In this document: in pieces, positions 56,726 to 64,000 of the stretch | Layout: each line of letters begins with the position of its first letter | Numbering within the stretch: position 1 is the first letter of the stretch | Assembly: GCA_013388745.1 (NCBI GenBank) | Contig: JACAER010000006.1 | Coordinates: forward strand, 248,001-312,000 | Direction: 5' to 3' | Source of the DNA: Chloroflexota bacterium | Lineage (GTDB): Bacteria; Chloroflexota; Anaerolineae; Aggregatilineales; Phototrophicaceae | DNA: 64,000 nucleotides | The notes under the pieces: model-generated | Databases searched by the model: none | The model's input: only the letters and a program-made list of their open reading frames with translations | What the model was told of the DNA's origin: nothing | Translations under genes and position numbers: made by a program

Positions 56726-58864
56726 TCACAACCACCACGGCACGACGCTGTACGCCCCGCCCGGACGCGCGCCTCTGGCCATGACGCCGGCCAACGCTTC
56801 GCTGCGGTAGAGCGTCACCGGCAGTTTGGGCCATGTCGTGACGCCGTAATGCAGCAGCGTGAAGGCTTGCAGCGACTCGACGGCCTGCTGGATAGTCAGC
56901 CCTTCCGCGCGCACCCTCAACGGCTGCGCGGTCAGGCTCTGCGGCGTGACCGAACTGACCAGCAGGGCTTCGCTTTCTCCCAGATAAAAGACGCTGCCGG
57001 CGGGCGCGCCGGTGATTTTCCCCTTGTCCAGCGCATACACGCGCGGCGCCTCATACTGGAACACTTCGACCAGCTTGAAGTTGATTTTGGCGGCGTTTGA
57101 CCAGGCTGCCAGCAGCGCGCGCAGTTCGCCATTCAACTGCCCGTTGTAATGCAGCAGCACACGCTTCTTTTTCATTTCATCCAGCGGAAACAACGTGTTC
57201 AGCGCGGCCAGCGGAATCGGCTCGCCGGCCATCAGCGCTTCGGTATGCGCGACATAACGCAGCAGCGCGCCATCGCTGCGGTAGACACGCGCGCTCAACA
57301 CCACATTAAAACTGTCGTCGGCATTCGGTTTTTCGGCGTGAATCAGATCCAGCCCGACGATAAAATCGGCGTAACTCAGCGCTTCATCCAGCACATACGG
57401 CAAATTGCCGCTTTTGCCCAGAATGCCCAGTATCACGTGCGGCATGGCATCCGGGTCGTTGACTGTAGAGCTGCGAATCACCTGGCACGGCAGGCCGCGC
57501 ACCAGCGCCAGTTCGCGGAAATAACGCGCCAGGCTGTAGTAATCCTCATCCTCGTCCACCGGCTGCGGCGCGGGTTTTTTGCCGGCGCTTGGTTCGACCT
57601 TTTCGTCCGGCATGAACATCAGGATGATGTCGGGTGCTTCTTTTTCCAGCACTTTGGCCGCATTTTCCAGATTAGTCCTGGAGAGCACTTTGACTTTGCG
57701 TTCCCGCGCCAGATCAATATCGAAGCCGAAATCGCTGCGCAGTTTGCGCCGCAGCGCTTCCACAAAATCGTCGATTTTTTCGTTGAGCGTGTTGACCACC
57801 GCGGCGCGCAAAGGCTGTGTGCGGTACTGTTCCAACCGCGCGAAGTCTCCCAGCGCGCAGCCCTCCAAAGCCAGCTTGGCGGCATCATACGGACGCACAC
57901 CTTTGCCGAAGCGCAAATAGGGCTTATAGTTGGCGCGCGTGAACTGCGCAGCGGCGTTTTGTGTGCTGTAGGCGCTGCTGATGAGACCGTGTTTTTTCAG
58001 TTGGTCAGAGGCCGCTTTCACCAATCCGGCCCGCAGCGGCGGCTTAAGCCGCAGCGCCGATTCAACGACGCGCGCTTCCAAGCCGAAGCGTTCGCTGTCT
58101 TGCAAGCGCACCAGCGGGAACAGCGCGCTGGCGGGATAATCGTAAACGTGGCGGCCGCTTTGTACGCGCACCACCACCTCATCGTCGCCAGCCAGCCGCA
58201 GTATATCCTGCATTTTGTCGCGCTGGGTCAGGTTGAGCAAGCGGCTGCGCTGTTTGCCCAGATTGCCCACGATTTCGGTGATTTCGCCTTCGAGAGTCGA
58301 GGTGCGATCGGCGACCCACAGGCCGACCAGATCGTGGCGGTGTTTGAGCGTGGGGGCATAAGCCGCCAGATCGTGATCATAGACAATGCGCGTCGTGACC
58401 GAAAGCGAAAGCGCCGGCTGCTGCGCCACGCTCCACGCCACAAGCTGCGCGCCACGCTCCACACGAGCGCAGCTCAATTTTGCGCCCGCGGCATCCGTCA
58501 AAGCCGCACGCATTGCCCCTTCGAGTTCCGCCGCCGGGCCGCGCACCACATATTCCGCCAAGATATGCGCGTCGGGCCGCCAGCCGTAATCCTGCTCGAT
58601 ACTTTCCAGCGCGCCAAAGATTTTCGGCTGACGTTCTTTCAGGCGATCGGCCAACATAATCAGTGCAACCGGGTCGGGCGGCGTATCGGTCAGCAAGCGT
58701 CCGCCGGCCCATACCCATCTGCCGGGCAGGGCCAACCGTAGTTGATACGCCAATTTGCCGCCCAGGAGATCATCGGTGTGCGCGACGATGGCATAGGCCG
58801 TTAGCGGCGGGATGGCTTCTGTCGTGATCGGAAAGACTTCGACAAACAACTGGGCTTCGGTCAT
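56726..58864 (-). CDS. Long prokaryotic Argonaute with altered catalytic site
   Basis: A 712-residue pAgo from ATG 58864, which has GGAG nine bases upstream; an ATG at 58936 would add 24 residues. Domains in order: N (1-95), PAZ-like middle (about 150-260), L2 with VVVRVQSGRHVYDYPASAL, MID (about 390-485) and PIWI (about 490-712). In MID the 5'-end pocket keeps GLPCQVI (Gln461) and the lysine in ILGKSGNLPY (Lys484); the usual lysine after Tyr is Arg. In PIWI the first acid stays (Asp506 in VGLDLIH). The usual HRDG is HYNG (Asn574), and the last acidic residue is replaced in LYRSEAL (Ser688/Glu689). So target cleavage is unlikely. An acidic insert (DEDEDYY) precedes the MID pocket. No effector, nuclease or helicase gene is adjacent. 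Confidence 0.9.
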   Translation of the reverse strand: MTEAQLFVEVFPITTEAIPPLTAYAIVAHTDDLLGGKLAYQLRLALPGRWVWAGGRLLTDTPPDPVALIMLADRLKERQPKIFGALESIEQDYGWRPDAHILAEYVVRGPAAELEGAMRAALTDAAGAKLSCARVERGAQLVAWSVAQQPALSLSVTTRIVYDHDLAAYAPTLKHRHDLVGLWVADRTSTLEGEITEIVGNLGKQRSRLLNLTQRDKMQDILRLAGDDEVVVRVQSGRHVYDYPASALFPLVRLQDSERFGLEARVVESALRLKPPLRAGLVKAASDQLKKHGLISSAYSTQNAAAQFTRANYKPYLRFGKGVRPYDAAKLALEGCALGDFARLEQYRTQPLRAAVVNTLNEKIDDFVEALRRKLRSDFGFDIDLARERKVKVLSRTNLENAAKVLEKEAPDIILMFMPDEKVEPSAGKKPAPQPVDEDEDYYSLARYFRELALVRGLPCQVIRSSTVNDPDAMPHVILGILGKSGNLPYVLDEALSYADFIVGLDLIHAEKPNADDSFNVVLSARVYRSDGALLRYVAHTEALMAGEPIPLAALNTLFPLDEMKKKRVLLHYNGQLNGELRALLAAWSNAAKINFKLVEVFQYEAPRVYALDKGKITGAPAGSVFYLGESEALLVSSVTPQSLTAQPLRVRAEGLTIQQAVESLQAFTLLHYGVTTWPKLPVTLYRSEALAGVMARGARPGGAYSVVPWWL

Positions 58865-58942
58865 ACGACGCGACTCCGGCAGAATCCGTTTGTCGCCATT
58901 TATAGCACGAATTGGGGGAAGATGTGTGATACTCATATCCCG

Positions 58943-58971
58943 ATGATAGCACAAAAGTTCTGTATTGTGTA
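58943..58971 (-). promoter_or_regulatory. Promoter of the Argonaute gene
   Basis: On the minus strand, TACACA (58971-58966) and TATCAT (58948-58943) lie 17 bases apart, and the -10 is preceded by TGC (extended). A second TGCTATAAAT occurs near 58905-58896, which would give a short leader before the 58864 start. Which one is used decides the start codon. Confidence 0.5.
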
Positions 58972-59131
58972 GGGGAATCGAGGTGGCGGTTGCGTCTCCC
59001 AACGGGCGCGTTCCACGCCCACCTAAAGTGCCCCCATTTTTGAATGCGCCGGTGTTCAATCACATTGCGATGTCGCAACACATGACATATTATAGGGATT
59101 GTTGAGGGCAATCTATGGAAAAGAGGCATTC

Positions 59132-60439
59132 ATGGCGGGCTTCGACAACGACCTGTCCAATTTTGAAGCGCAGATCAACGAAAATCTCAAACTCCTGTCC
59201 TCTAAAAAGTCCGCCGCGCGCCGCGAAGCTGCGCTCTGGCTAGGCGAATCTGGCGAGCCGCGCGTCATCGAAACGATGGTTAGCGCCTATCAAAAAGAGC
59301 GCGATCCCGGCGTCAAGGCCGCGCTGGAATACGGATTAGGGATGTTCCGCGCGCTGGAGCAGGCCTTAGATCGCGGCGAAGAAAAGCGCGTGCTCGACTT
59401 GCTGAAAAAAGTTACCAACGAAGGCAAACGCGGCAGCGCCCTCCCCATTTCTCCGCGCGCCCTGACCGGTGTGCTCATTGGTCTGGTCATTTCGCTGGTC
59501 GTGCTGGCCGGGCTGAACCTGACAACTGGCGGCTTGAGTCTCGGCGGCGGCGACACCGCTGCCCCGACACAGGTCGCCCAAAGCGCGGACGCGACACCGC
59601 TGCTGCAAATTGTCGATGCGCTCGATGCGCTGCTGGTCAACACACGCAACAATGCCAACACGCTGCAAGCCCAGTATCAGGCTGCGGTAGACGGCGCTTT
59701 TGGCGACAACAACTGCGCGGCGTTCTATAACGCCCTGCAACCCTATACCCTCAGCGCCGCCGACGACAGCGCCAACCCCGGTTTAGCGGCGCTGGTCCAA
59801 CGGCTGAACAGCGCGCAAACCCGTTTTGCCGAAGCGCGCGCCGCGCTCGATCAGGCCTGCCTGTCCAGCCCGCCTGTGCTCAGCGCCGATCAGGCCAACG
59901 CCGCGCTGCAAACCGTCGCCGCCATCCAATCTGACCTGACAACCGTCGAACTCGATCTGGTCGAATGGCGCGCGCGCGCTGTGCCAACCCCCGTGCCGAC
60001 CCAAGAAAGCGCTACGCCCGAAAACGCCGCGCCCGAAGAAGACACCGCCCAGGCTGCGATACTGCGCCAGGCGGCTTTGATGACCGATCTCGTCGATAAT
60101 ATGACCGATACCCGCGGGCCGATCGTCTTGCTCGATCAAAACTGGAGCGAAGCGCAAACCGGCGGCGACAGCGGCTGCCGCCAGGTCGATCCGGTAATCC
60201 CCGAAGACTACGCGCTGCCCAGTGAGGTCGCCAGTGCATCGTCCAATTTGGTTCAGGCGCAAACAGCGGTTAATCTCGGCTTGCAACTCCTGCGCGATGG
60301 CTGGACACTGTACCGCACTTCCTGCGCCAACAATAGGCTGACAGCCAACGCTTCTACCGGCTTGCTCACCGCCTCGTCGGCGCAGGGCGCGTTCGATAGT
60401 GCGCGCACACTGCTCAATGCTGTGCGCAGCGGCGGCTGA
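59132..60439 (+). CDS. HEAT-repeat / transmembrane protein
   Basis: A 435-residue protein from ATG 59132 with AAGAGG before it. Residues about 1-90 form HEAT-like helices (SSKKSAARREAALWLGESGEP, AYQKERDPGVKAALEYGLGMF), as in the protein at 22659. One helix (LTGVLIGLVISLVVLAGLNLTT, about 112-133) crosses the membrane. The rest is an Ala/Thr/Gln-rich helical extracytoplasmic domain with two cysteines in NNCAAFYNAL and a Pro/Thr linker (VPTPVPTQESATPENAAPEED). It is divergent from the Argonaute across about 200 bases and overlaps the start of the nucleotidyltransferase gene by one base. A membrane effector role is possible, but the family looks common in this genome. Confidence 0.75.
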   Translation: MAGFDNDLSNFEAQINENLKLLSSKKSAARREAALWLGESGEPRVIETMVSAYQKERDPGVKAALEYGLGMFRALEQALDRGEEKRVLDLLKKVTNEGKRGSALPISPRALTGVLIGLVISLVVLAGLNLTTGGLSLGGGDTAAPTQVAQSADATPLLQIVDALDALLVNTRNNANTLQAQYQAAVDGAFGDNNCAAFYNALQPYTLSAADDSANPGLAALVQRLNSAQTRFAEARAALDQACLSSPPVLSADQANAALQTVAAIQSDLTTVELDLVEWRARAVPTPVPTQESATPENAAPEEDTAQAAILRQAALMTDLVDNMTDTRGPIVLLDQNWSEAQTGGDSGCRQVDPVIPEDYALPSEVASASSNLVQAQTAVNLGLQLLRDGWTLYRTSCANNRLTANASTGLLTASSAQGAFDSARTLLNAVRSGG

Positions 60440-61197
60440 TGTCACACCCAGAACGGCTTCTCATGCGCCTGGATGCGATTGGTCAGGCGTTGGCACGCAG
60501 TGGTCATGGGCTGGCGCTGCTGGCGCTGGGTTCTGTCGGCGTCGAACAGGCGCGCCTCGACGCTTATTCCGACCTCGACTTTTTCGCCATTGTCGAGCCG
60601 GGTTATAAGCGCGTTTTCATCGACGATCTGGGCTGGCTGAGCGCCATATGTCCGATCGCCTATGCCTTCCAAAACACGGTGGACGGCTGTAAGCTCTTGT
60701 TTGATGATGCCATCTTCGCTGAATTCGCCGTCTTCGAGCCGCACGAACTCGCACAAATCCCTTTCCCCAAAGGGCGTTTTGTCTGGCGCGCGCCGGGCTT
60801 TGATCAGGCGCTTGGCACGCCCAAACCCACTCAGCCGCAGCAGCGCACTACCGAATGGTTGCTCGGCGAAGCGCTGACCAATCTGTATATTGGGCTGGGG
60901 CGTTTCCGGCGCGGCGAAAAACTCTCCGCCGCTTATTTCATCCAAACCTATGCCGTAGCCCGCATCATTGATCTCGCCCCGCAGATCGAAGTGGCGCAGC
61001 CGGCCTTCCGCGACGAATTCGCCGGCGAACGGCGTTTTGAGCAGCGCTTTCCGGGTATCGCAGCGCACCTCCCGCGTTTTATGCAGGGTTATGAAGGCTC
61101 GCCCGAATGCGCCCGGGCGATTTTGGAGTTTTTGGAACAGTATTTCGCCGTGAACCCGGCGATCAAAGCCGAAATTCTCAAGTTGTGCGCCGGCTAG
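60439..61197 (+). CDS. Nucleotidyltransferase family protein
   Basis: A 252-residue protein with the polymerase-beta-type nucleotidyltransferase motif: LALGSVGVEQARLDAYSDLDFFAI at about residues 28-51. Gly-Ser and the Asp-x-Asp acidic pair (DLD) would bind metal and nucleotide. The second half is helical (TEWLLGEALTNLYIGLGRFRRGE), as in aminoglycoside nucleotidyltransferases and similar stand-alone enzymes. It could modify a small molecule, a tRNA or a protein; no toxin-antitoxin partner is obvious. ATG 60439 shares its A with the stop codon of the HEAT/membrane gene (TGATG), so the two are translated together. Confidence 0.82.
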   Translation: MSHPERLLMRLDAIGQALARSGHGLALLALGSVGVEQARLDAYSDLDFFAIVEPGYKRVFIDDLGWLSAICPIAYAFQNTVDGCKLLFDDAIFAEFAVFEPHELAQIPFPKGRFVWRAPGFDQALGTPKPTQPQQRTTEWLLGEALTNLYIGLGRFRRGEKLSAAYFIQTYAVARIIDLAPQIEVAQPAFRDEFAGERRFEQRFPGIAAHLPRFMQGYEGSPECARAILEFLEQYFAVNPAIKAEILKLCAG

Positions 61198-61200
61198 CCT

Positions 61201-62181
61201 TCAGCCGCCGATCTGGCTCATGACGCGCGTCAGCGGGATGATGTCACGGCTCAATCCGTGCCCCCACGGTTTATGCCAGATACCGTCCAGAATGATCTGC
61301 TTAATATCGGCTTCTGTCGCCCCGCTGCGCAGCGGCCTCAGCAAATCGACCTCTTTATCGCGCAGCAGGCACAGGCGCAGCACCCCGTCGGCGGTCAAGC
61401 GCGCGCGGTTGCACGAGGCACAGAATGGCTGCGTCACGCTGCTGATAAAACCGACCTCGCCCGGCGCCCCGTCAAACTTATAAATCCGTGCTTCGCCGTC
61501 CAATTTGCCGTCGTTTTGCAGTTCCAGCGGCGCATACTCGTCGGCGATGCGCTGGCGAATCTCCGCTTCGGTCACAATGCCGTCTTTGGCAAAGGCGGCC
61601 ACCTCGCCGAAGGGCATCATTTCGATAAAACGCACTTGCCAGGGGTATTTCAGGGTCAATTTGGCGAATTCGGTAACATCCTGATCGTTGAAACCGCGCA
61701 CGACGACGGCGTTCAGCTTGATCGGCGTCATGCCCGCGCGCTCGGCGGCTTCGATGCCTGCCCATACATCGTCCAGATTACCCCAGCGCGTGATTTTCCT
61801 GAAACGCACCGGGTCAAGCGTGTCGATGCTGACATTGATGCGCTTCATCCCGGCCTCCGCCAGGGGCTGTGCCAGCTCTTTGAGCAGCAGCCCGTTGCTT
61901 GTCATGCCCACATCTTGCACCCCTGGCAGATGCGTGATATGGCGCACGATGCCCACGATATTCTGGCGAATCGTCGGTTCGCCGCCCGTCAGCCGGAACT
62001 TGGAAAAACCCAGATCCGCGAACACGCGCGTCAGCAGGAACAACTCATCGTCCTGCATCAATTCGTGATTCGGGCGGAAGATCATATCTTCCGGCATACA
62101 ATAAACGCAGCGCAAGTTACATTTATCGGTCAGCGAGACCCGCAGGTAGCTGATATTGCGTCCAAAACGGTCTAATGCCAC
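61201..62181 (-). CDS. moaA: GTP 3',8-cyclase MoaA
   Basis: A 326-residue radical SAM enzyme that carries out the first step of molybdenum cofactor synthesis. The SAM [4Fe-4S] motif is CNLRCVYC (about residues 21-28); the second cluster ligands are CASCNRARLTADGVLRLCL near residue 255. GTP-binding arginines stand in the same region, and the protein ends in the conserved Gly-Gly (SQIGG) needed for activity. SAM-binding features include LTGGEPTIR and the NVSIDTLD strand. The rest of the moa genes is not in the window. The opposing nucleotidyltransferase gene ends only three bases away. Confidence 0.94.
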   Translation of the reverse strand: MALDRFGRNISYLRVSLTDKCNLRCVYCMPEDMIFRPNHELMQDDELFLLTRVFADLGFSKFRLTGGEPTIRQNIVGIVRHITHLPGVQDVGMTSNGLLLKELAQPLAEAGMKRINVSIDTLDPVRFRKITRWGNLDDVWAGIEAAERAGMTPIKLNAVVVRGFNDQDVTEFAKLTLKYPWQVRFIEMMPFGEVAAFAKDGIVTEAEIRQRIADEYAPLELQNDGKLDGEARIYKFDGAPGEVGFISSVTQPFCASCNRARLTADGVLRLCLLRDKEVDLLRPLRSGATEADIKQIILDGIWHKPWGHGLSRDIIPLTRVMSQIGG

Positions 62182-62378
62182 GTATGACTGCCTTCGCGAT
62201 GCTGATACCCACTCATTCGAGCGCAGCCACCGCCTTTGTCTTACTTCCTACACCCGCGTCATTTCTAACACTATAGCGAAGAAATGAATTTTTATCAATC
62301 TCATCTATTTTATTCCGCCTCTGGCGGCGCGCAAGAGCCATCTACGCAAATGGCCTGTCTCTCGCTACAATTTCGTGC

Positions 62379-64000
62379 ATGAACAGCTTCCTGTTGTCCC
62401 TCCACCGCGTCTGGCGTTACGCCGTCGTCTACTTCTTTTATATGGCGCTGAGCATCCTCATCACCTGGCCGCTGGTCACGGTGTTTTCGACACGCCTCGT
62501 GGGAGACAACAACGGCGATGCTTACGAGTATGCCCGCCATGTCTGGTGGTATCGCCACGCGCTGCAAACCGGTCAACCGCTGTTCGAGCAGCCACTCTTG
62601 GCCTATCCCGACGGCCTGACGAGCTGGTATCTGTGGGGCAACCCGCTGCGCACCTTCCCGGCCTGGCTGCTGGCCTTTTTCCTGCCGCTGCCCGCCGCCT
62701 TTAATCTCATGCTGCTGCTGCGTCTGGCGCTGAACGGCGCAGCCATGTGTTGGACAGCCTACCAATTCACCCGCAGCCGCAGCGCGGCGCTCATCGCCGG
62801 CACAATTTATCTGGCGTATCCCGCCATGCAGGGGCAAATGCTGGCCGGCCACGTCGATTTGCTGGCGCTGTGGGCGGTGCCGCTCTATCTGTGGTCGCTG
62901 TTCACACTGACCGACAGCGGGGGGCGCCCCGCGTACAAAATTCTGCGCACTGGGTTTTTGTTCATGCTGTGCCTGGTCGGCAATTTTGTGCTGTTGGTCT
63001 ATGTCTTGTTCCCCATCACCGCGTTGTTCCTGCTGGCGCGCCTCTGGCAGCGCGACTGGCCCAGCGCCGGCCGTGTGCTGCTGGCGGCGGCGAGCGGATC
63101 GGCGCTGGCGCTCATTTTTGTTCTGCCCGCAGTGCTGGAACTGCTCAGTATGCCGGCGCTGCGCGAAGGCGGCAGCGTGCGTTTCAGTGCCGATCTACTG
63201 GCGCTCGTGAGTCCTTCTTTTCAACATCCCATCTATCAATTCTTAGGCTACAACCGCGCAGTGCTCGGCCTGAACATGAGCGAAGGCAGCGGCTATATCG
63301 GTCTGTTTGCCGCTGCGCTGGCGCTGGTCGGCGTCGGGCGTGTGCGCGCGGCGCGCTGGCTGCTGCTGCTGGCGTTCACCGCCTGGGTTTTTTCGCTGGG
63401 GCCGCTCCTCAATATCCGTGGCGCGCCCCTCGTGGTCTCTATCGGCTCGGCCTATCAAACCTACATGCCCCTGCCCTGGGCGCTGTTTCAATCGCTGCCG
63501 CTTCTGGATATCAGCCGCACACCGGGGCGCTTCAACTTTGTGGTGGGGCTGTGCGTAGCCCTGCTGGCCGCTTACGGCATCAGCCGCTTTCCCGTGACGC
63601 AGTGGATGCGCGCGCGCAAGGCTTTTCCCGCGCTCAAATCGATGCTCACGGCGCTGTTGATCGCGCTCATTATTTTTGATTATCAGGCGTTCTGGCCGCT
63701 GCCGACGATCCCCGCGCAAGTGCCCGCCGCCATCGCGGCCTTGGCGCAGCGCGACGATGTGCGCGCGGTGTTCAACGTCCCCTGGGATAATTTGCTGGCC
63801 GCTAAAGAAGCGCTGTACCTGCAAACAGCGCACGGGCTGCCCTTGATCGCCGGGCATATCACACGCCAGACGCCGGTGAATCCCGCCCTGCTCACGATTT
63901 TGCAGGAAACGCTCGACCCGGCGCTGCTGCGACAGGCCGGCGCGGATGTGGTGATTGTTCAGCGCGCCGGCTACTACGATGCCGATGGCACATTGTTTGC
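62379..64000 (+). CDS. Polytopic membrane protein (YfhO/GT-C-like), 3' end outside window
   Basis: An open frame from ATG 62379 to the window edge (at least 540 residues). It starts with a helix (YAVVYFFYMALSILITWPLV) and then the luminal acidic motif VGDNNGDAYEYARHVWWYRH, typical of GT-C sugar transferases that use lipid-linked donors. About 11 helices follow. The stretch near 63670-63950 is a soluble region (NVPWDNLLAAKEALYLQTAHG, PLIAGHITRQTPVNP). The family resembles YfhO or other dolichol-type mannosyltransferases. A TACAAT -10 element at 62366-62371 would start transcription at about 62378, right at the ATG, so it may be leaderless. Confidence 0.8.
   Translation, partial: MNSFLLSLHRVWRYAVVYFFYMALSILITWPLVTVFSTRLVGDNNGDAYEYARHVWWYRHALQTGQPLFEQPLLAYPDGLTSWYLWGNPLRTFPAWLLAFFLPLPAAFNLMLLLRLALNGAAMCWTAYQFTRSRSAALIAGTIYLAYPAMQGQMLAGHVDLLALWAVPLYLWSLFTLTDSGGRPAYKILRTGFLFMLCLVGNFVLLVYVLFPITALFLLARLWQRDWPSAGRVLLAAASGSALALIFVLPAVLELLSMPALREGGSVRFSADLLALVSPSFQHPIYQFLGYNRAVLGLNMSEGSGYIGLFAAALALVGVGRVRAARWLLLLAFTAWVFSLGPLLNIRGAPLVVSIGSAYQTYMPLPWALFQSLPLLDISRTPGRFNFVVGLCVALLAAYGISRFPVTQWMRARKAFPALKSMLTALLIALIIFDYQAFWPLPTIPAQVPAAIAALAQRDDVRAVFNVPWDNLLAAKEALYLQTAHGLPLIAGHITRQTPVNPALLTILQETLDPALLRQAGADVVIVQRAGYYDADGTLF

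Noticed and set aside
57149..58741. 530-residue frame opposite the Argonaute
   Set aside because: It lacks domain patterns; the Argonaute frame contains MID and PIWI motifs throughout.
62747..63679. 310-residue frame in another frame of the last gene
   Set aside because: The frame from 62379 has clear membrane helices and stays open to the window end; the other is a GC-rich shadow.
1..64000. CRISPR array, prophage or complete insertion sequence
   Set aside because: No regularly spaced repeats, phage structural genes or paired transposase/inverted ends were found; only the tnpB fragment remains.

Overview
The window looks like a chromosomal segment of a GC-rich Chloroflexota bacterium, most likely class Anaerolineae. 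This is inferred from gene content and style, not from a marker-gene tree: many exported proteins with Thr/Pro-rich or acidic linkers, SH3b and beta-propeller domains, HEAT/TPR membrane proteins, a fused gamma/alpha 2-oxoacid:ferredoxin oxidoreductase, and an FMN-riboswitch-controlled ABC riboflavin uptake locus. I see no prophage, CRISPR array or complete insertion sequence. The only mobile-element trace is a truncated tnpB fragment.

Layout. 1-8.1 kb: the end of a GT4 and a complete GT9 glycosyltransferase, a decayed DUF2332 gene, an MBL hydrolase, MurJ, a membrane-anchored C39-like/TPR protein, a UPF0104-type membrane protein and a PHP phosphoesterase. 8.2-15.3 kb: lpdA, a small exported protein, then cystathionine beta-synthase, a cytochrome P450 and a divergent cystathionine gamma-synthase/lyase, and a lipoprotein. 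15.3-20.8 kb: a deoxynucleoside kinase behind a 14-bp inverted repeat, a FadR-type GntR regulator, the two-gene ferredoxin oxidoreductase and an exported acidic protein. 20.8-27.2 kb: two minus-strand membrane or exported proteins, then an FMN riboswitch with terminator feeding permease, binding protein and ATPase genes. 27.1-32.1 kb: a REC-like/GAF protein plus histidine kinase, an M20 peptidase, the tnpB remnant and a winged-helix response regulator. 32.1-36.8 kb: rpsT, a TPR protein, a low-molecular-weight tyrosine phosphatase, a bactofilin, an MFS transporter and an SH3b protein. 36.9-42.8 kb: a receiver protein, arsR-arsM with a clear operator, isocitrate dehydrogenase, a membrane protein, tRNA-Arg(ACG) and ychF. 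42.8-56.7 kb: mainly cell-envelope genes (two TolB-like propellers, an FtsX-type permease, a PDZ protein, an O-antigen ligase, a multidomain glycosidase, an SH3b protein, a BatA-like vWA protein), then an MpaB-type oxygenase. 56.7-64 kb: a long prokaryotic Argonaute whose usual HRDG catalytic motif reads HYNG, a divergent HEAT/membrane protein coupled to a nucleotidyltransferase, moaA, and a polytopic membrane protein that runs off the end.

Working together. The transsulfuration enzymes, the FMN riboswitch with its transporter, and the ArsR/ArsM pair with its operator are self-contained functional units. The Argonaute is the most unusual gene: it stands alone among ordinary genes and appears unable to cleave its target. 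Several genes (arsR, the gamma-synthase/lyase, the last membrane protein) have a promoter placed so that transcription would begin at or next to the start codon, suggesting leaderless mRNAs.
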